Notes under the pieces: generated by a model
Databases searched by the model: none
Seen by the model: the letters and a program-made list of their open reading frames with translations, nothing else
What the model was told of the DNA's origin: nothing
From: Cohaesibacter celericrescens
Lineage (GTDB): Bacteria; Pseudomonadota; Alphaproteobacteria; Rhizobiales; Cohaesibacteraceae
Assembly (NCBI RefSeq): GCF_002866925.1
Contig: NZ_PKUQ01000042.1
Location: 1 to 64,000 of the forward strand
Direction of reading: 5' to 3'
Length of the DNA: 64,000 nucleotides
Part shown: positions 8,253 to 17,249 of the stretch, in pieces
Numbering within the stretch: position 1 is the stretch's first letter
Layout: each line of letters begins with the position of its first letter
Position numbers and translations under genes: made by a program

Positions 8253-8296
8253 CTTGGTGTCCATCGTTTTGGGTTGAGAGGTCGGAACGGCAGCGT

Positions 8297-8938
8297 CTAC
8301 TTGACGGTAAACCGACAAAGCATGGTGTTGCTTTGTTCGAGATCCGGTCCCCAGATTAGCTTTGCGTTGCTTGACCAGCTAATTTTGTCATATCCGTCTT
8401 TAGGCCGAACTTCTTGTTCAGAATAGACATGGGCCTGAGGCCAGTCTGAAGCGTCAAATCCTGGTTGATCCCAATTGACTGGTGCCTCTAAGGCTTGGAA
8501 TGTACAAAGCCCATCACCAGCTTGCGGGTCGCTTTCCTGAGCGCAAGATTTGTCTAAAGGGGCAGAGTGAATGACCAAACATTTCAAAGCGTCATCACTG
8601 ACGGCAACGTCGGCACCCATGGCATCCTTGATTTGAAAAATAATGCCCCCGTCACCCATCTGTTGACGCCGAGTTCCAATATACTCAAGCCCGGTATCAT
8701 TTTCCTTGAAATCCTTGGCGACGATGCCAACGACAAAAGGCCTCTCAGTCTCGAATTGAAAGCTTTCAGCATTGAAAGATCGTTCGGTTGTGATCGGTAC
8801 GCTGTCTTCAGCGACCAAAACACCATTGATCCGCATATCGAACCAGTTGTCTGCCCAAACATCAGCGGAGAATGTGTCCGCTGTTGCCGCAACTGGCAGC
8901 AAAGGCAAGAATGCTAAAACAGCAAGAGAACGCAACAT
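8297..8938 (-). CDS. secreted protein of unknown function, first gene of the YHYH operon
   Basis: 213 residues with a clear signal peptide (MLRSLAVLAFLPLLPVAATA) and a strong ribosome-binding site (AGGAGC) before the ATG at 8938. The mature part looks beta-rich and ends with Asn/Trp-containing segments (DQPGFDASDWPQAHVY, SSNAKLIWGPD), resembling jelly-roll carbohydrate-binding-like domains of secreted proteins; this is only pattern similarity. It contains cysteines that could form disulfides in the periplasm. It is divergent from the response regulator gene, and the shared intergenic region carries two copies of a palindrome, so control by that regulator is likely. Confidence 0.75.
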   Translation of the reverse strand: MLRSLAVLAFLPLLPVAATADTFSADVWADNWFDMRINGVLVAEDSVPITTERSFNAESFQFETERPFVVGIVAKDFKENDTGLEYIGTRRQQMGDGGIIFQIKDAMGADVAVSDDALKCLVIHSAPLDKSCAQESDPQAGDGLCTFQALEAPVNWDQPGFDASDWPQAHVYSEQEVRPKDGYDKISWSSNAKLIWGPDLEQSNTMLCRFTVK

Positions 8939-8998
8939 GAATAGCTCCTTGGATTAAAGATCAGTATTTTCACTATACTCATTTGCTCGCGATGGTAG

Positions 8999-9014
8999 AT
9001 GACATCTTTGTCAT
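8999..9014. promoter_or_regulatory. palindromic operator copy 1, ATGACA-N4-TGTCAT
   Basis: Perfect 6-4-6 inverted repeat (spacer TCTT), 61 bp upstream of the 8938 start in the divergent intergenic region. Identical half-sites recur at 9045-9060 and 11252-11267, flanking the same two-component and efflux genes. The probable ligand is the response regulator encoded at 9125. Confidence 0.65.
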
Positions 9015-9044
9015 TCTTGAATGCGGTGGAATTTTGAGCGGAAG

Positions 9045-9060
9045 ATGACAGAAATGTCAT
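9045..9060. promoter_or_regulatory. palindromic operator copy 2, ATGACA-N4-TGTCAT
   Basis: Second perfect copy (spacer GAAA), centred 46 bp from copy 1 and 65 bp before the response regulator start. Forty-six bp is between four and five helical turns. Placement suits autoregulation of the two-component operon. Confidence 0.65.
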
Positions 9061-9124
9061 ACAGACCGATGGGGTTCATTGTGTAATATTCACGTCAGAG
9101 TGAGGGACATAGATTGGTGCAAAG

Positions 9125-9808
9125 ATGAAAATTCTAGTAGTCGAAGATGAGCGCAAGATTGCGGATATCATTTGCGCTGGTTTGACCGACAATGGTTTCG
9201 ACGTCACGCATTGCGCCGATGGACATAGTGGCTACAAGAAAGCCAGTGAGGGGGATCAGGATCTGATCGTCCTTGATATTATGCTGCCCGGCCGTGACGG
9301 GTTGGATATTTTGCGTTCAATCCGCAAAGAGGAAATCGACACGCCGGTTATTCTATTGACCGCTCGGAATGAATTGGGAGACCGGATCAAGGGTCTCGAG
9401 CAAGGGGCCGATGATTATCTGGCCAAGCCATTTTACGTCGAAGAATTGGTCGCGCGCATTCTTGCTCTTCAGCGCCGTCATCACGGTGTCAGACGGTATA
9501 GTCTGCAAATGGGGGCTTTGCGTCTGGATTGCATTGCCCGACAAGCAGGATATAACGACCAGAATATTGACCTAACATCCCGTGAATTCAACCTGCTGGA
9601 ATACTTGATGCGATCGGCGGGACAGGTTTTTTCAAGAGGTCAGATTCTGGAGCATGTCTGGGGTTATGATTTTGACCCCGGTACCAATGTCGTCGACGTC
9701 TGTATAAAACGGATCAGGAAAAAAATTGCTGCCATTGATGAGGCGGGTGATTTGAAACATCTGATTGAATCAGTGCGCGGCACGGGCTACCGGATTCCAT
9801 CGGAATGA
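9125..9808 (+). CDS. OmpR-family response regulator
   Basis: 227 residues. The receiver domain has the acidic pocket (VVEDE near residues 5-9), the phosphoacceptor Asp in LIVLDIMLPGRDG near 51, the Thr of LLTAR and the Lys of YLAKPF. The C-terminal winged helix contains LTSREFNLLEYLM and GTNVVDVCIKRIRKK. The protein should bind DNA as a dimer after phosphorylation by the kinase encoded immediately downstream, with which it overlaps by 4 bp. Three perfect palindromes around this locus are the likely targets, pointing to control of the YHYH operon, itself and the RND pump. The inducing signal is unknown. Confidence 0.93.
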   Translation: MKILVVEDERKIADIICAGLTDNGFDVTHCADGHSGYKKASEGDQDLIVLDIMLPGRDGLDILRSIRKEEIDTPVILLTARNELGDRIKGLEQGADDYLAKPFYVEELVARILALQRRHHGVRRYSLQMGALRLDCIARQAGYNDQNIDLTSREFNLLEYLMRSAGQVFSRGQILEHVWGYDFDPGTNVVDVCIKRIRKKIAAIDEAGDLKHLIESVRGTGYRIPSE

Positions 9809-11232
9809 CCGCAATTTGGAGCCCTGTTTTGAGACTGAACATGTCCTTCCGCACACGCATCTTCGTTATCTCTTGCCTGATCGTTGGTGCCGTTCTGGCT
9901 GTCGTAATGGGGTTGACTTGGACACGTATTGTACAGGGAGAAGCAGATCGTCTTGACGATCGTATGTGTATCGAAGCGAAGGGACTGGCATCCCTTCCTG
10001 CAAACGATACCAATGGAATGAACAGGGTAAGCGATCTTGCTATGAAATTGCGAGTAAATGACCCCATTCAACTGTTGCTACAGGTTCATTCACAACAGAA
10101 TGGTGTCCTATTGCAGAGTGCCTATTGGCAAGACAGCTTATCGCTGGAAAAAATCGACTGGTCAAAGGCCGTCCAGTCAACGGGGCTGAGTGAAAACGAA
10201 AATCAGCCGACTGAGTCGTGCAAATTGGGTGATTTTGAGCATCAAGAGCGCCGGTGGCGCGCCGCTCTCTTTACCCGTTCTGATATTCGTTCATTTATCG
10301 CAACAGACCGCTCCAGTACGACGCAGGACTTGCGCCAAGCGGTTCAGTCGGCATTGGTCGTCGTCATCCCGTTGGCTTTGCTGCTGAGTGCTTTTGCCGC
10401 TTGGTTGTTGGCCAATGTTGCGACCCGTCCGGTCAATCGCCTGTCGAGCGCGATGGAGACGGTAACGCAAAAGGATCTTCATCATCGCCTGCCAAATGAG
10501 GGCGAAGATCGTGAGTTCAAACAACTGATCGAAACCTACAACGCCATGCTTGATAGGCTGGAACGCAGCTTCCAGCAGGCTTCACGTTTTTCCGCTGACG
10601 CGGCTCATGAACTAAAAACGCCTCTGACCATCTTGCGCGGGCAGTTGGAGCAGGTTGCCAGAAGCGATGATCCCAATCGACTCGATCTCAGCAGTCTTCT
10701 GGATGAGGTCGGAAAGCTCTCTTCGATCACCCGCAAATTACTCCTGCTGTCGCAAGCCGATGCAGGACGTTTGTCGCTTCATTCTGTAGCGATGAACCTA
10801 GATATCACATTGAGAGAATTGATCGAAGATTTGGATGAGTTGCCAAATGGCAAAATCCTTAAATGCTCCATTGGGTCGACGTTGCGCTTTGACGGGGATG
10901 ACGTCCTTATTCACCAGCTGTTCAATAATCTTATCAGCAATGCTATTCGCTATAGTACACCCGGCGCGGCCATTGAACTCTCTGCCCATATGGTCAATTG
11001 GACCATTGAAATAATTATCACCAACCCTTGTGCACCGCTGACGGATGAGACCCGAAAACAGCTTTTTGATCGCTTTTTTCGGGGCGATCCAGCCCATAAC
11101 AGCTATGTCGAAGGCAGCGGGCTTGGGCTGAGCCTTGCCCGCGAAATTGCCCGCGCCCATAGAGGCGATCTGGTCTTGCTCCCAAGTTCTGACGACCGAG
11201 TGAGCATGAAACTGACCCTGCCAACAGTCTGA
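9805..11232 (+). CDS. sensor histidine kinase partner of the OmpR-type regulator
   Basis: 475 residues beginning at an ATG overlapping the regulator stop; an internal Met at 9841 begins the hydrophobic segment and is an alternative start. Order: transmembrane helix about residues 17-37, periplasmic sensor of about 140 residues, second transmembrane helix near 185-205, HAMP, HisKA with FSADAAHELKTP (phosphoacceptor His), then HATPase with an N box near LFNNLISNAIRYS and a GSGLGLSLAREI G box. The periplasmic domain shows no recognisable ligand signature. Its neighbours suggest it senses an envelope stress or a compound exported by the adjacent pump. Confidence 0.92.
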   Translation: MTAIWSPVLRLNMSFRTRIFVISCLIVGAVLAVVMGLTWTRIVQGEADRLDDRMCIEAKGLASLPANDTNGMNRVSDLAMKLRVNDPIQLLLQVHSQQNGVLLQSAYWQDSLSLEKIDWSKAVQSTGLSENENQPTESCKLGDFEHQERRWRAALFTRSDIRSFIATDRSSTTQDLRQAVQSALVVVIPLALLLSAFAAWLLANVATRPVNRLSSAMETVTQKDLHHRLPNEGEDREFKQLIETYNAMLDRLERSFQQASRFSADAAHELKTPLTILRGQLEQVARSDDPNRLDLSSLLDEVGKLSSITRKLLLLSQADAGRLSLHSVAMNLDITLRELIEDLDELPNGKILKCSIGSTLRFDGDDVLIHQLFNNLISNAIRYSTPGAAIELSAHMVNWTIEIIITNPCAPLTDETRKQLFDRFFRGDPAHNSYVEGSGLGLSLAREIARAHRGDLVLLPSSDDRVSMKLTLPTV

Positions 11233-11251
11233 TTACCCTACGCGCCTATGA

Positions 11252-11267
11252 ATGACAAAGATGTCAT
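11252..11267. promoter_or_regulatory. palindromic operator copy 3, ATGACA-N4-TGTCAT
   Basis: Third perfect copy (spacer AAGA), lying in the 115-bp gap between the kinase stop and the membrane fusion protein start, 81 bp upstream of that start. Its presence argues that the pump genes have their own regulated promoter rather than depending only on read-through. Confidence 0.65.
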
Positions 11268-11347
11268 TCATCTCCTCTCGTCACCCGATAGGGTAAGGGC
11301 AACAAGACCCCTTTTAGGGTCTATTGCTCCTATCGAGACGATACCCG

Positions 11348-12577
11348 ATGAAACATCTTTACAGCATTCTCATTGCCTCAATTTTGATCGCGGCGGCCTA
11401 TCTCTATCAGTACGGATTGCCAACCTTTGAAAGTGCCTCTCTGCAGGTTCAAGGGGAACAGGTACCATCCAGCCAGCCCGCCAATGGTCAGGCAGCGACG
11501 GAACCGTCATCTCCCGCCCCAGGGGCACAATTGCCCGCCAAGGATGATGGAAGGCCAAGGCCCGAACCTCGAATTGTTTCGGTTACAGTGGCTGAAGTTG
11601 ATTTCAAACCGTATGAAGTCACCTACAGTGCGATTGGCACGGCTGAAGCGCTACAGAGTGTGTCTGTCGTCTCGGAAGTCTCGGGCCAGATTGAAAAGAT
11701 CCATTTTGATGGAACCCAGAGCGTTTCAAAAGGCGATGTTCTGATTGAGCTGGAATCTGTCACCGAGCAACTCAATGTCGAAATTGCCAAAGCCAATTTC
11801 ACCAAAGCTGAAGAAAGCCTGAAACGCTATCAACTCCTACGCGAGCGCAATTCAGGGGTGGTCACCGATGTCACCATGACAGAGCAGGAAGCGACAACTT
11901 CGGTTGCGCGCAGCAATCTTGCGCTGGCGGAAGCCAACCTGACGGAGCGGACCATCCTCGCCCCCATCTCTGGAAAACTGGGCCTTTCTGATTTGCAGCA
12001 GGGAGATTATCTGGCTGACGAAACAGCAATCGTAACCATAAACAATACCGAGACCATATTAGTTACCTTTAGTTTGCCAGAAAAAGCCATCGATATTCTG
12101 TCCATTGGCAAAGAGATTGAAACCAGCACGCCGGCAAAACCAGGCATGGTCTTCAAGGGCAAGGTCACCGCTTTCGACAGTCAGATTGACGAGTCTACTC
12201 GAACCGTGACCGTGAGAGCAGCCATAGACAACAAAGATAGGCTGCTTTGGCCCGGTATGACTTTCTCTGTAAGCCTTTTTGAAGAAAGTGATCCGATGGC
12301 CGTTATTCCTTCCATGGCGCTCGCCTGGACACGAGAGGGCACACAGGTCTGGCTTGCTGAAGGAGACACAGTCAGGCCCGTTCCGGTCACGTTCCGCCAT
12401 CGCCGGGATGACACGATTTGGATTGAAGGCGATTTGCAACAGGGCACCCAGGTTGTCGTCGACGGGGTGCATAAACTGCGTCCGGGCTTCCAAATAGCTG
12501 TCGTTGATGGCGATAGCTCAAGCATTAGTTCTTCCGCCCATTCAAGTCAGAAAAGCAACCAAGAAGCGGCCCAATGA
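11348..12577 (+). CDS. RND efflux periplasmic adaptor (membrane fusion protein)
   Basis: 409 residues. An N-terminal membrane anchor (LYSILIASILIAAAYLYQYG) is followed by a Pro/Gln/Ser-rich linker of about 60 residues, longer than usual. Then come the lipoyl-like half motif (VVSEVSGQIEKIHFDGTQSV), an alpha-helical hairpin with SGVVTDVTMTEQEATTSVARSN, the second lipoyl half (TILAPISGKLGLS) and beta-barrel domains. It links the inner-membrane pump to an outer-membrane channel. The ATG at 11348 precedes the hydrophobic anchor directly. The gene overlaps the transporter gene by 4 bp. No TolC-type gene is adjacent, so a channel encoded elsewhere must be used. Confidence 0.93.
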   Translation: MKHLYSILIASILIAAAYLYQYGLPTFESASLQVQGEQVPSSQPANGQAATEPSSPAPGAQLPAKDDGRPRPEPRIVSVTVAEVDFKPYEVTYSAIGTAEALQSVSVVSEVSGQIEKIHFDGTQSVSKGDVLIELESVTEQLNVEIAKANFTKAEESLKRYQLLRERNSGVVTDVTMTEQEATTSVARSNLALAEANLTERTILAPISGKLGLSDLQQGDYLADETAIVTINNTETILVTFSLPEKAIDILSIGKEIETSTPAKPGMVFKGKVTAFDSQIDESTRTVTVRAAIDNKDRLLWPGMTFSVSLFEESDPMAVIPSMALAWTREGTQVWLAEGDTVRPVPVTFRHRRDDTIWIEGDLQQGTQVVVDGVHKLRPGFQIAVVDGDSSSISSSAHSSQKSNQEAAQ

Positions 12578-15500
12578 AACATTCTATCACTGGTTTGACG
12601 CGCCTTTTTGTAGCGCGGCCTACACTTGCCTTTGTTCTTAATCTGCTCATCATCATTGCGGGCATTGCCGCTCTTTTGGCCGTGGAAATCCGCGAAATGC
12701 CAGATGTGGACCAGCCATCCTTGAATGTCAGTGTCAGGTATGACGGTGCACCGGCCGAGGTGGTCGACAGTCAGGTCACTGCGGTTTTGGAAGATGCGTT
12801 TGCAGCCCTTGACGGGGTCGAGACCATTTCTTCCAAATCTGAATATGGCTTGAGTCGGATCATGCTCGATCTTTCCAATGACACCGACATTGACGTGGCG
12901 GCCAACGAGGCTCGCGAGATTGTCTCGGAAAGCGTGCGGGATCTGCCCGCGGATATTGATGATCCGGAAGTCAAAAAGAGTGATGGGGATGGGGAACCCA
13001 TTATGCGGCTGGCCATTTCCGGCTCGCAAAGCATCGCGGAAATGACAACGCTGGCTGAAGGCCTGATCTCAGACCGTTTGAACCTCGTTGACGGAATTGC
13101 CGAAATCACCGTGACCGGTGGACAGGCCGACGAGTTTCGCCTCACGGTATCCATGCCATCTTTGTTGGCACGAGGGCTATCATTAAGCGATATCAGTAGT
13201 ACGCTAAAAACCCTTCGGAATGACTATGCCCTTGGCTCTGTTGACAGTGACAACACAACGACCATTCTGCGCTCGGTCAGCCCGGACGTGACCGTAGAAC
13301 GCATTGCTCAGCTTCGGCTAAATGACAAGACTTACATTTCTGACGTGGCCGATGTTCAACTGACTGGGCGAGACGTGGATCAATATGCCCGCATCAATGG
13401 CCTTCCGTCTATCGGCATAGACATCGTGCGCCAGTCGCTTGGCAACACTCTAACCATTTCGCAAAATGTACGCCAAGCCGTTGAAGAACTGCGCCCTCTG
13501 ATGCCTGAAGGAGTCGAAATTGCCATCCCGTCCGATGATGGCATCTTTATTGAAGGCTCCATCAGTGAAGTGACCAAATCGATCATGCTGGCAATTGTGA
13601 TTGTTGTGGTGGTGATTTTTCTGTTTCTTCGGTCATGGCGCGCGACAGTGATTCCCGCCATTGCGATCCCGGTGGCTCTTGTTGGCACCATCGCAGCCAT
13701 ATGGCTGGTCGGTTTTTCTATCAACACAATCTCTCTTTTGGCTCTGGTTCTGGCGACCGGCATGGTGGTGGATGATGCCATCGTGGTGGTGGAGAATATC
13801 GTCCGCCGCAGGCAAAACGGCGAAGGAGCCCGCGCTGCGGCTGTTTCCGGTTCTCACGAAGTCTTCTTCGCTGTCATTTCCACTACGGCGACTTTGGCTG
13901 CGGTCTTCATTCCGATCTCGTTTTTGCCCGGCTCGGCAGGTGATGTCTTTTCTGAATTCGGCTTTGTGCTGGCTTTTTGCGTCACGCTCTCGTCGGTTGT
14001 CGCGCTTAGCATGGCACCGATGCTCGCCTCCATACTCGATCCCGGCAAACCCTCGGCCAAGCAGGAAGCTATCGAGACGAGAGCCACTCCGATCACCGAT
14101 TGGTTTGTAAAAGTAATCGACCAATCCATTCGCATGCCATTCCTAACCATTGGCTCAGCACTGGCATTCGCGGTCTTTGCAATTGGTGCATCACAGACCC
14201 TCACCAGTACCCTGACGCCGGTGGAGGATCGTGCAGGCTTCTTCATCGAAGCCTCTACTCCCACAGGAGCAACCAATGACTATATGAGCGATCAGATCAG
14301 TCAGGTCGAAACCATGCTCGAATCCTATCAGCAAAGCGGCGAGATTACGTCGCTTCTCACTCTGATTGGTCGAGGTGGTAGTACACGGGCCTTTGTTGTG
14401 GTACGGCTGGCCGGTTGGGCCGATCGTGAACGTGACCAGGATACGATCGCAGAAGAATTGAGCGATAAGCTGGAAGCCATTCCCGGCATCCGCGTTCAGG
14501 TTCGCTCTCCCAATTCCCTTGGTATTCGGGGTGGTGGATCAGGACTTTCCTTCGCTGTGAGCGGCACCAGTTATGCCAAATTGGTAGAAGGGGCCGATAG
14601 TCTGCTCGCCGCCATGGAGCAAGATGCAACCTTCTTCCGGCCCAACTTGGCCGAAGATGAAACCACTCCTCAGGTAAGTGTCGATATCGACCGTGATCGT
14701 GCTTTGGAATTGGGTATCTCTGCGGATGATATTGCAAGCGCCATTGCCGCGGTCACCGAAGGCATCAATCCAACTTCCGTCTTTGTCGATGGCGAAGAGA
14801 TCGAACTTCGTCTCACTCCCGGAGACAGGCCTATTGATGACTTCGGCGATCTTGATGGCGTTTTTATTCGCACCAATGATGGCAATATCATCCCGCTTTC
14901 TTCAGTCGCTAGCTTTACGCAAAGCCTTAGCCAGTCGGCCTATACCCGCGAGCATGGATCTTTGGCCGTATCCCTTCGTGCAGACCTGCCGACAGGCGTA
15001 GAACTAGGTGAAGCCATTGCACAGGTTCGTTTGCTCGCAAAAGAGATCCTTCCCAGTGGGGCCTATGTCACGATGCTTGGGGATGCCGCTGAACTGGAGG
15101 CTGGAGGCAATGAGACAGTGACGATTTTCATCATTGCAGGGCTGATCGTGCTTTTGGTGCTTGCTGCACAATTTGAAAGCTTTATCTCGGCACTTATCAT
15201 CATGTTGACGGTTCCCTTTGGCCTCGCAGCAGCCATGATGGCCATCACCCTGACCGGCGGATCGCTCAACTATTACAGCCAGATCGGCCTTGTCATATTG
15301 ATCGGCGTTATGGCCAAAAATGGCATTCTGATCGTCGAATTCGCCAACCAACTGCGTTCAAAAGGACAGGATATCGACAGCGCCATTCGCGATGCTGTTC
15401 GGCTACGCCTCCGCCCCGTCATGATGACCATTACTTCGACCGTGCTTGGCGGTGTTCCTCTGATTTTAACATCAGGAGCAGGAGCAGAAGCACGCATGGC

Positions 15501-15657
15501 TGTCGGCTGGGTCATCGTAGGTGGTCTGGGCTTTGCCACCCTCTTCACCATGTTTCTTATTCCTGTCCTCTATCGATATCTGGCCCCACTAGGCACGACA
15601 CCTGGTTTTGCCGAACGGAAGCTGAATGAGGAGACAGGACAAGAAGCCATTGTTTGA
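12574..15657 (+). CDS. RND-family multidrug efflux inner-membrane transporter
   Basis: 1027 residues, the normal size for the HAE1 branch of RND pumps such as AcrB and MdtB. Visible features are the first transmembrane helix (AFVLNLLIIIAGIAALLAV), the proton-relay helix GMVVDDAIVVVENI with paired aspartates in TM4, the two large periplasmic loops and the duplicated C-terminal membrane half (LVILIGVMAKNGILIVEFANQL). Export is driven by the proton gradient; substrates cannot be told from sequence. It is coupled to the adaptor gene by an ATGA overlap and probably induced through the upstream two-component system. Confidence 0.95.
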   Translation: MKHSITGLTRLFVARPTLAFVLNLLIIIAGIAALLAVEIREMPDVDQPSLNVSVRYDGAPAEVVDSQVTAVLEDAFAALDGVETISSKSEYGLSRIMLDLSNDTDIDVAANEAREIVSESVRDLPADIDDPEVKKSDGDGEPIMRLAISGSQSIAEMTTLAEGLISDRLNLVDGIAEITVTGGQADEFRLTVSMPSLLARGLSLSDISSTLKTLRNDYALGSVDSDNTTTILRSVSPDVTVERIAQLRLNDKTYISDVADVQLTGRDVDQYARINGLPSIGIDIVRQSLGNTLTISQNVRQAVEELRPLMPEGVEIAIPSDDGIFIEGSISEVTKSIMLAIVIVVVVIFLFLRSWRATVIPAIAIPVALVGTIAAIWLVGFSINTISLLALVLATGMVVDDAIVVVENIVRRRQNGEGARAAAVSGSHEVFFAVISTTATLAAVFIPISFLPGSAGDVFSEFGFVLAFCVTLSSVVALSMAPMLASILDPGKPSAKQEAIETRATPITDWFVKVIDQSIRMPFLTIGSALAFAVFAIGASQTLTSTLTPVEDRAGFFIEASTPTGATNDYMSDQISQVETMLESYQQSGEITSLLTLIGRGGSTRAFVVVRLAGWADRERDQDTIAEELSDKLEAIPGIRVQVRSPNSLGIRGGGSGLSFAVSGTSYAKLVEGADSLLAAMEQDATFFRPNLAEDETTPQVSVDIDRDRALELGISADDIASAIAAVTEGINPTSVFVDGEEIELRLTPGDRPIDDFGDLDGVFIRTNDGNIIPLSSVASFTQSLSQSAYTREHGSLAVSLRADLPTGVELGEAIAQVRLLAKEILPSGAYVTMLGDAAELEAGGNETVTIFIIAGLIVLLVLAAQFESFISALIIMLTVPFGLAAAMMAITLTGGSLNYYSQIGLVILIGVMAKNGILIVEFANQLRSKGQDIDSAIRDAVRLRLRPVMMTITSTVLGGVPLILTSGAGAEARMAVGWVIVGGLGFATLFTMFLIPVLYRYLAPLGTTPGFAERKLNEETGQEAIV

Positions 15658-16080
15658 GGAGGGTTGAGGAATGTGGCCATTCCAGAATGACCGAATGGCA
15701 GCTTCAATTTCTCTGGTATCGTGAAGGATAAGAGAGGCGAATTGGTAACTCAGGACCATTCTTTCTTGATGTGGCGACGCAGCGTTTTGAAAAACGGCGT
15801 CTTCACCAAGGTCTAGGAAGGGCCCACAGCTGCCGTTGGCCTGCGATCATCTGCTGCATTGGAGTTTTCTGGAAGCTGTCGTTCGTGCACTATGCAGCAT
15901 TTGAGCGCAAGGGACTGCAGCTCAGCGGACCTTGCGGTCATTTGCTGCAGCACAATATTTATTGAAAATCAAATCATCGTTGGGTCAAGGGCTTTCCTTG
16001 TTTTAAAGGAGGCGCATTTCTGCAATCGGCAATGTCAGACAAAACAAAGCGTTGCTCAAGAGTGCCATCATCCCTGCCTT
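15658..16080. other. 423 bp without a supported gene, between pump and IS remnant
   Basis: No open frame here has recognisable content. The stretch contains several AGCTGYCGTT- and CTGCAGC-like pieces resembling bases 34-102 at the window's left edge (for example AGCTGCCGTT in both). They may be debris of a dispersed repeat. No 5' part of the recombinase found at 16.7-16.9 kb is visible, so that part was lost. Confidence 0.45.
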
Positions 16081-16690
16081 CTATCCCGCACAAAGACCAA
16101 GCCACTCTGCGAGAGCGATGCTACGGTTCAGCTTGAAATTTAGTCTGCTGTAGAGGCCTCTTTCCTGATTGAAATGGTTGTAAACTGCTGCATGAATGGA
16201 AACAAAGTTCTGTAAAGTCCGCATGCGCCTGAAGCAGTTCATTGCACGTTCCCTTCGTCGGAATAGAAGGTGCGAATTCTCGGCCCTGTTATTCCGCCAG
16301 CGACCAGTCTCATGCCAATTGACGTTGCCTATTTCCTTCATCGCAGCACCGTAGGATCGCAAGACCTCTCCCTCATGATCGACGGCCCGCCAGAGATAGT
16401 GCGTTTCACCGTTGATTTTGACGAATACTTCGTCCATATGCCACTGCCCTTGTGTCCAGCATCTCGACCTTTGAACTCTTTTCCTCCTGATCTCTGAAGC
16501 AAATATTGGACCGAACCTGTTCCACCAAAACCGGATAGTTTCATAGCTCACGTCAATGCCGCGTTCGTGCAACAGGTCTTCAACATTACGGAGGGAAAGT
16601 GGAAACCGAACATAAAGCATCACCGCAAGGCGAATGATCTCAGGGCTGGTTTTGAAGTAGCGAAATGGAGAGTGTTTCGGGAGATTGCGC
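16081..16690 (-). pseudogene. IS6-family DDE transposase remnant lacking the second catalytic Asp
   Basis: The reading frame matches IS6/IS26-type transposases: PFRYFKTSPEIIRLAVMLYV at the start, SLRNVEDLLHERGIDVSYET, then WHMDEVFVKINGETHYLWR with the first catalytic Asp, and NNRAENSHLLFRRRERAM with the catalytic Glu. Between DHEGEVL and RSYGAAMKEIGN the usual roughly 35-residue block carrying the second catalytic Asp (the VTDGL region) is missing, an in-frame deletion that should abolish transposition. The normal initiator before PFRYFKTS is not visible; the frame continues upstream through recombinase DNA. Clean terminal inverted repeats were not found, so exact element ends are approximate. 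Confidence 0.85.
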
Positions 16691-16920
16691 AAGCCGCCAG
16701 TGTGCCAGACGGCATTGGGTCTAGAGACTTCCGCGCAGGAGGCATCTCCGAAGCCATGGATGCTGGCGCAAATATCGAACAGACGTGCCAACACACCACC
16801 CATACCGACATAAAAATGACCGGTCGATATAACAGGGGATCAGAAAACCAAACGGCCCAAGTAGCCCGCGCGCGTAATACTTGGAGAAAGAAACAAGAAT
16901 CGCACGAGAAAAAGGTGTGA
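16670..16920 (+). pseudogene. 3' remnant of a tyrosine recombinase (integrase) gene
   Basis: The plus-strand frame reads FREIAQAASVP, RDFRAGGISEAMDAGA and THTDIKMTGRYNRG before a stop at 918-920 of this kilobase. This is the C-terminal catalytic end of a phage/island-type tyrosine recombinase: the Arg of the second box, a conserved His/Trp-position residue, and the nucleophile Tyr in GRYNRG. Everything upstream is replaced by the IS6-type sequence on the opposite strand. The remnant points at the 3' end of the tRNA-Gly gene 65 bp away, the standard arrangement at an integration site. Confidence 0.75.
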
Positions 16921-16984
16921 AAACTTCTTTGAAAACTGTTGTTCTCTAGACACAAAAATCAGAACTAAGTCATTGAAAAATAAA

Positions 16985-17058
16985 TGGAGCGGGTGAAGGG
17001 AATCGAACCCTCGTCGTAAGCTTGGGAAGCTTCTGCTCTGCCATTGAGCTACACCCGC
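16985..17058 (-). tRNA. tRNA-Gly (anticodon CCC)
   Basis: 74 nt on the minus strand with acceptor GCGGGTG paired to CACCCGC, D arm GCTC-AATGGCA-GAGC, anticodon loop TTCCCAA giving CCC, T arm with GGTTCGATTCC, and encoded CCA end. The anticodon stem has one non-Watson-Crick outer pair. Its 3' end faces the recombinase remnant, so it is the probable attachment site of the island to its left. Confidence 0.95.
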
Positions 17059-17249
17059 AAAAAGCTAGGATCCCTGTCTATCATATTTACCTCCAACCTC
17101 AAGCCGTTCGAATGGCTTTTTGACATATTTTTGGTGATCTGCGATTTGAATTTCAGGACTGATGCAGTTGATCTGACTTTGCACTCGCTCTATATAGAGG
17201 CAAATTTGTAAGGGTTTATCCCGATTTTGCGCCATAGGATTACGACGCC

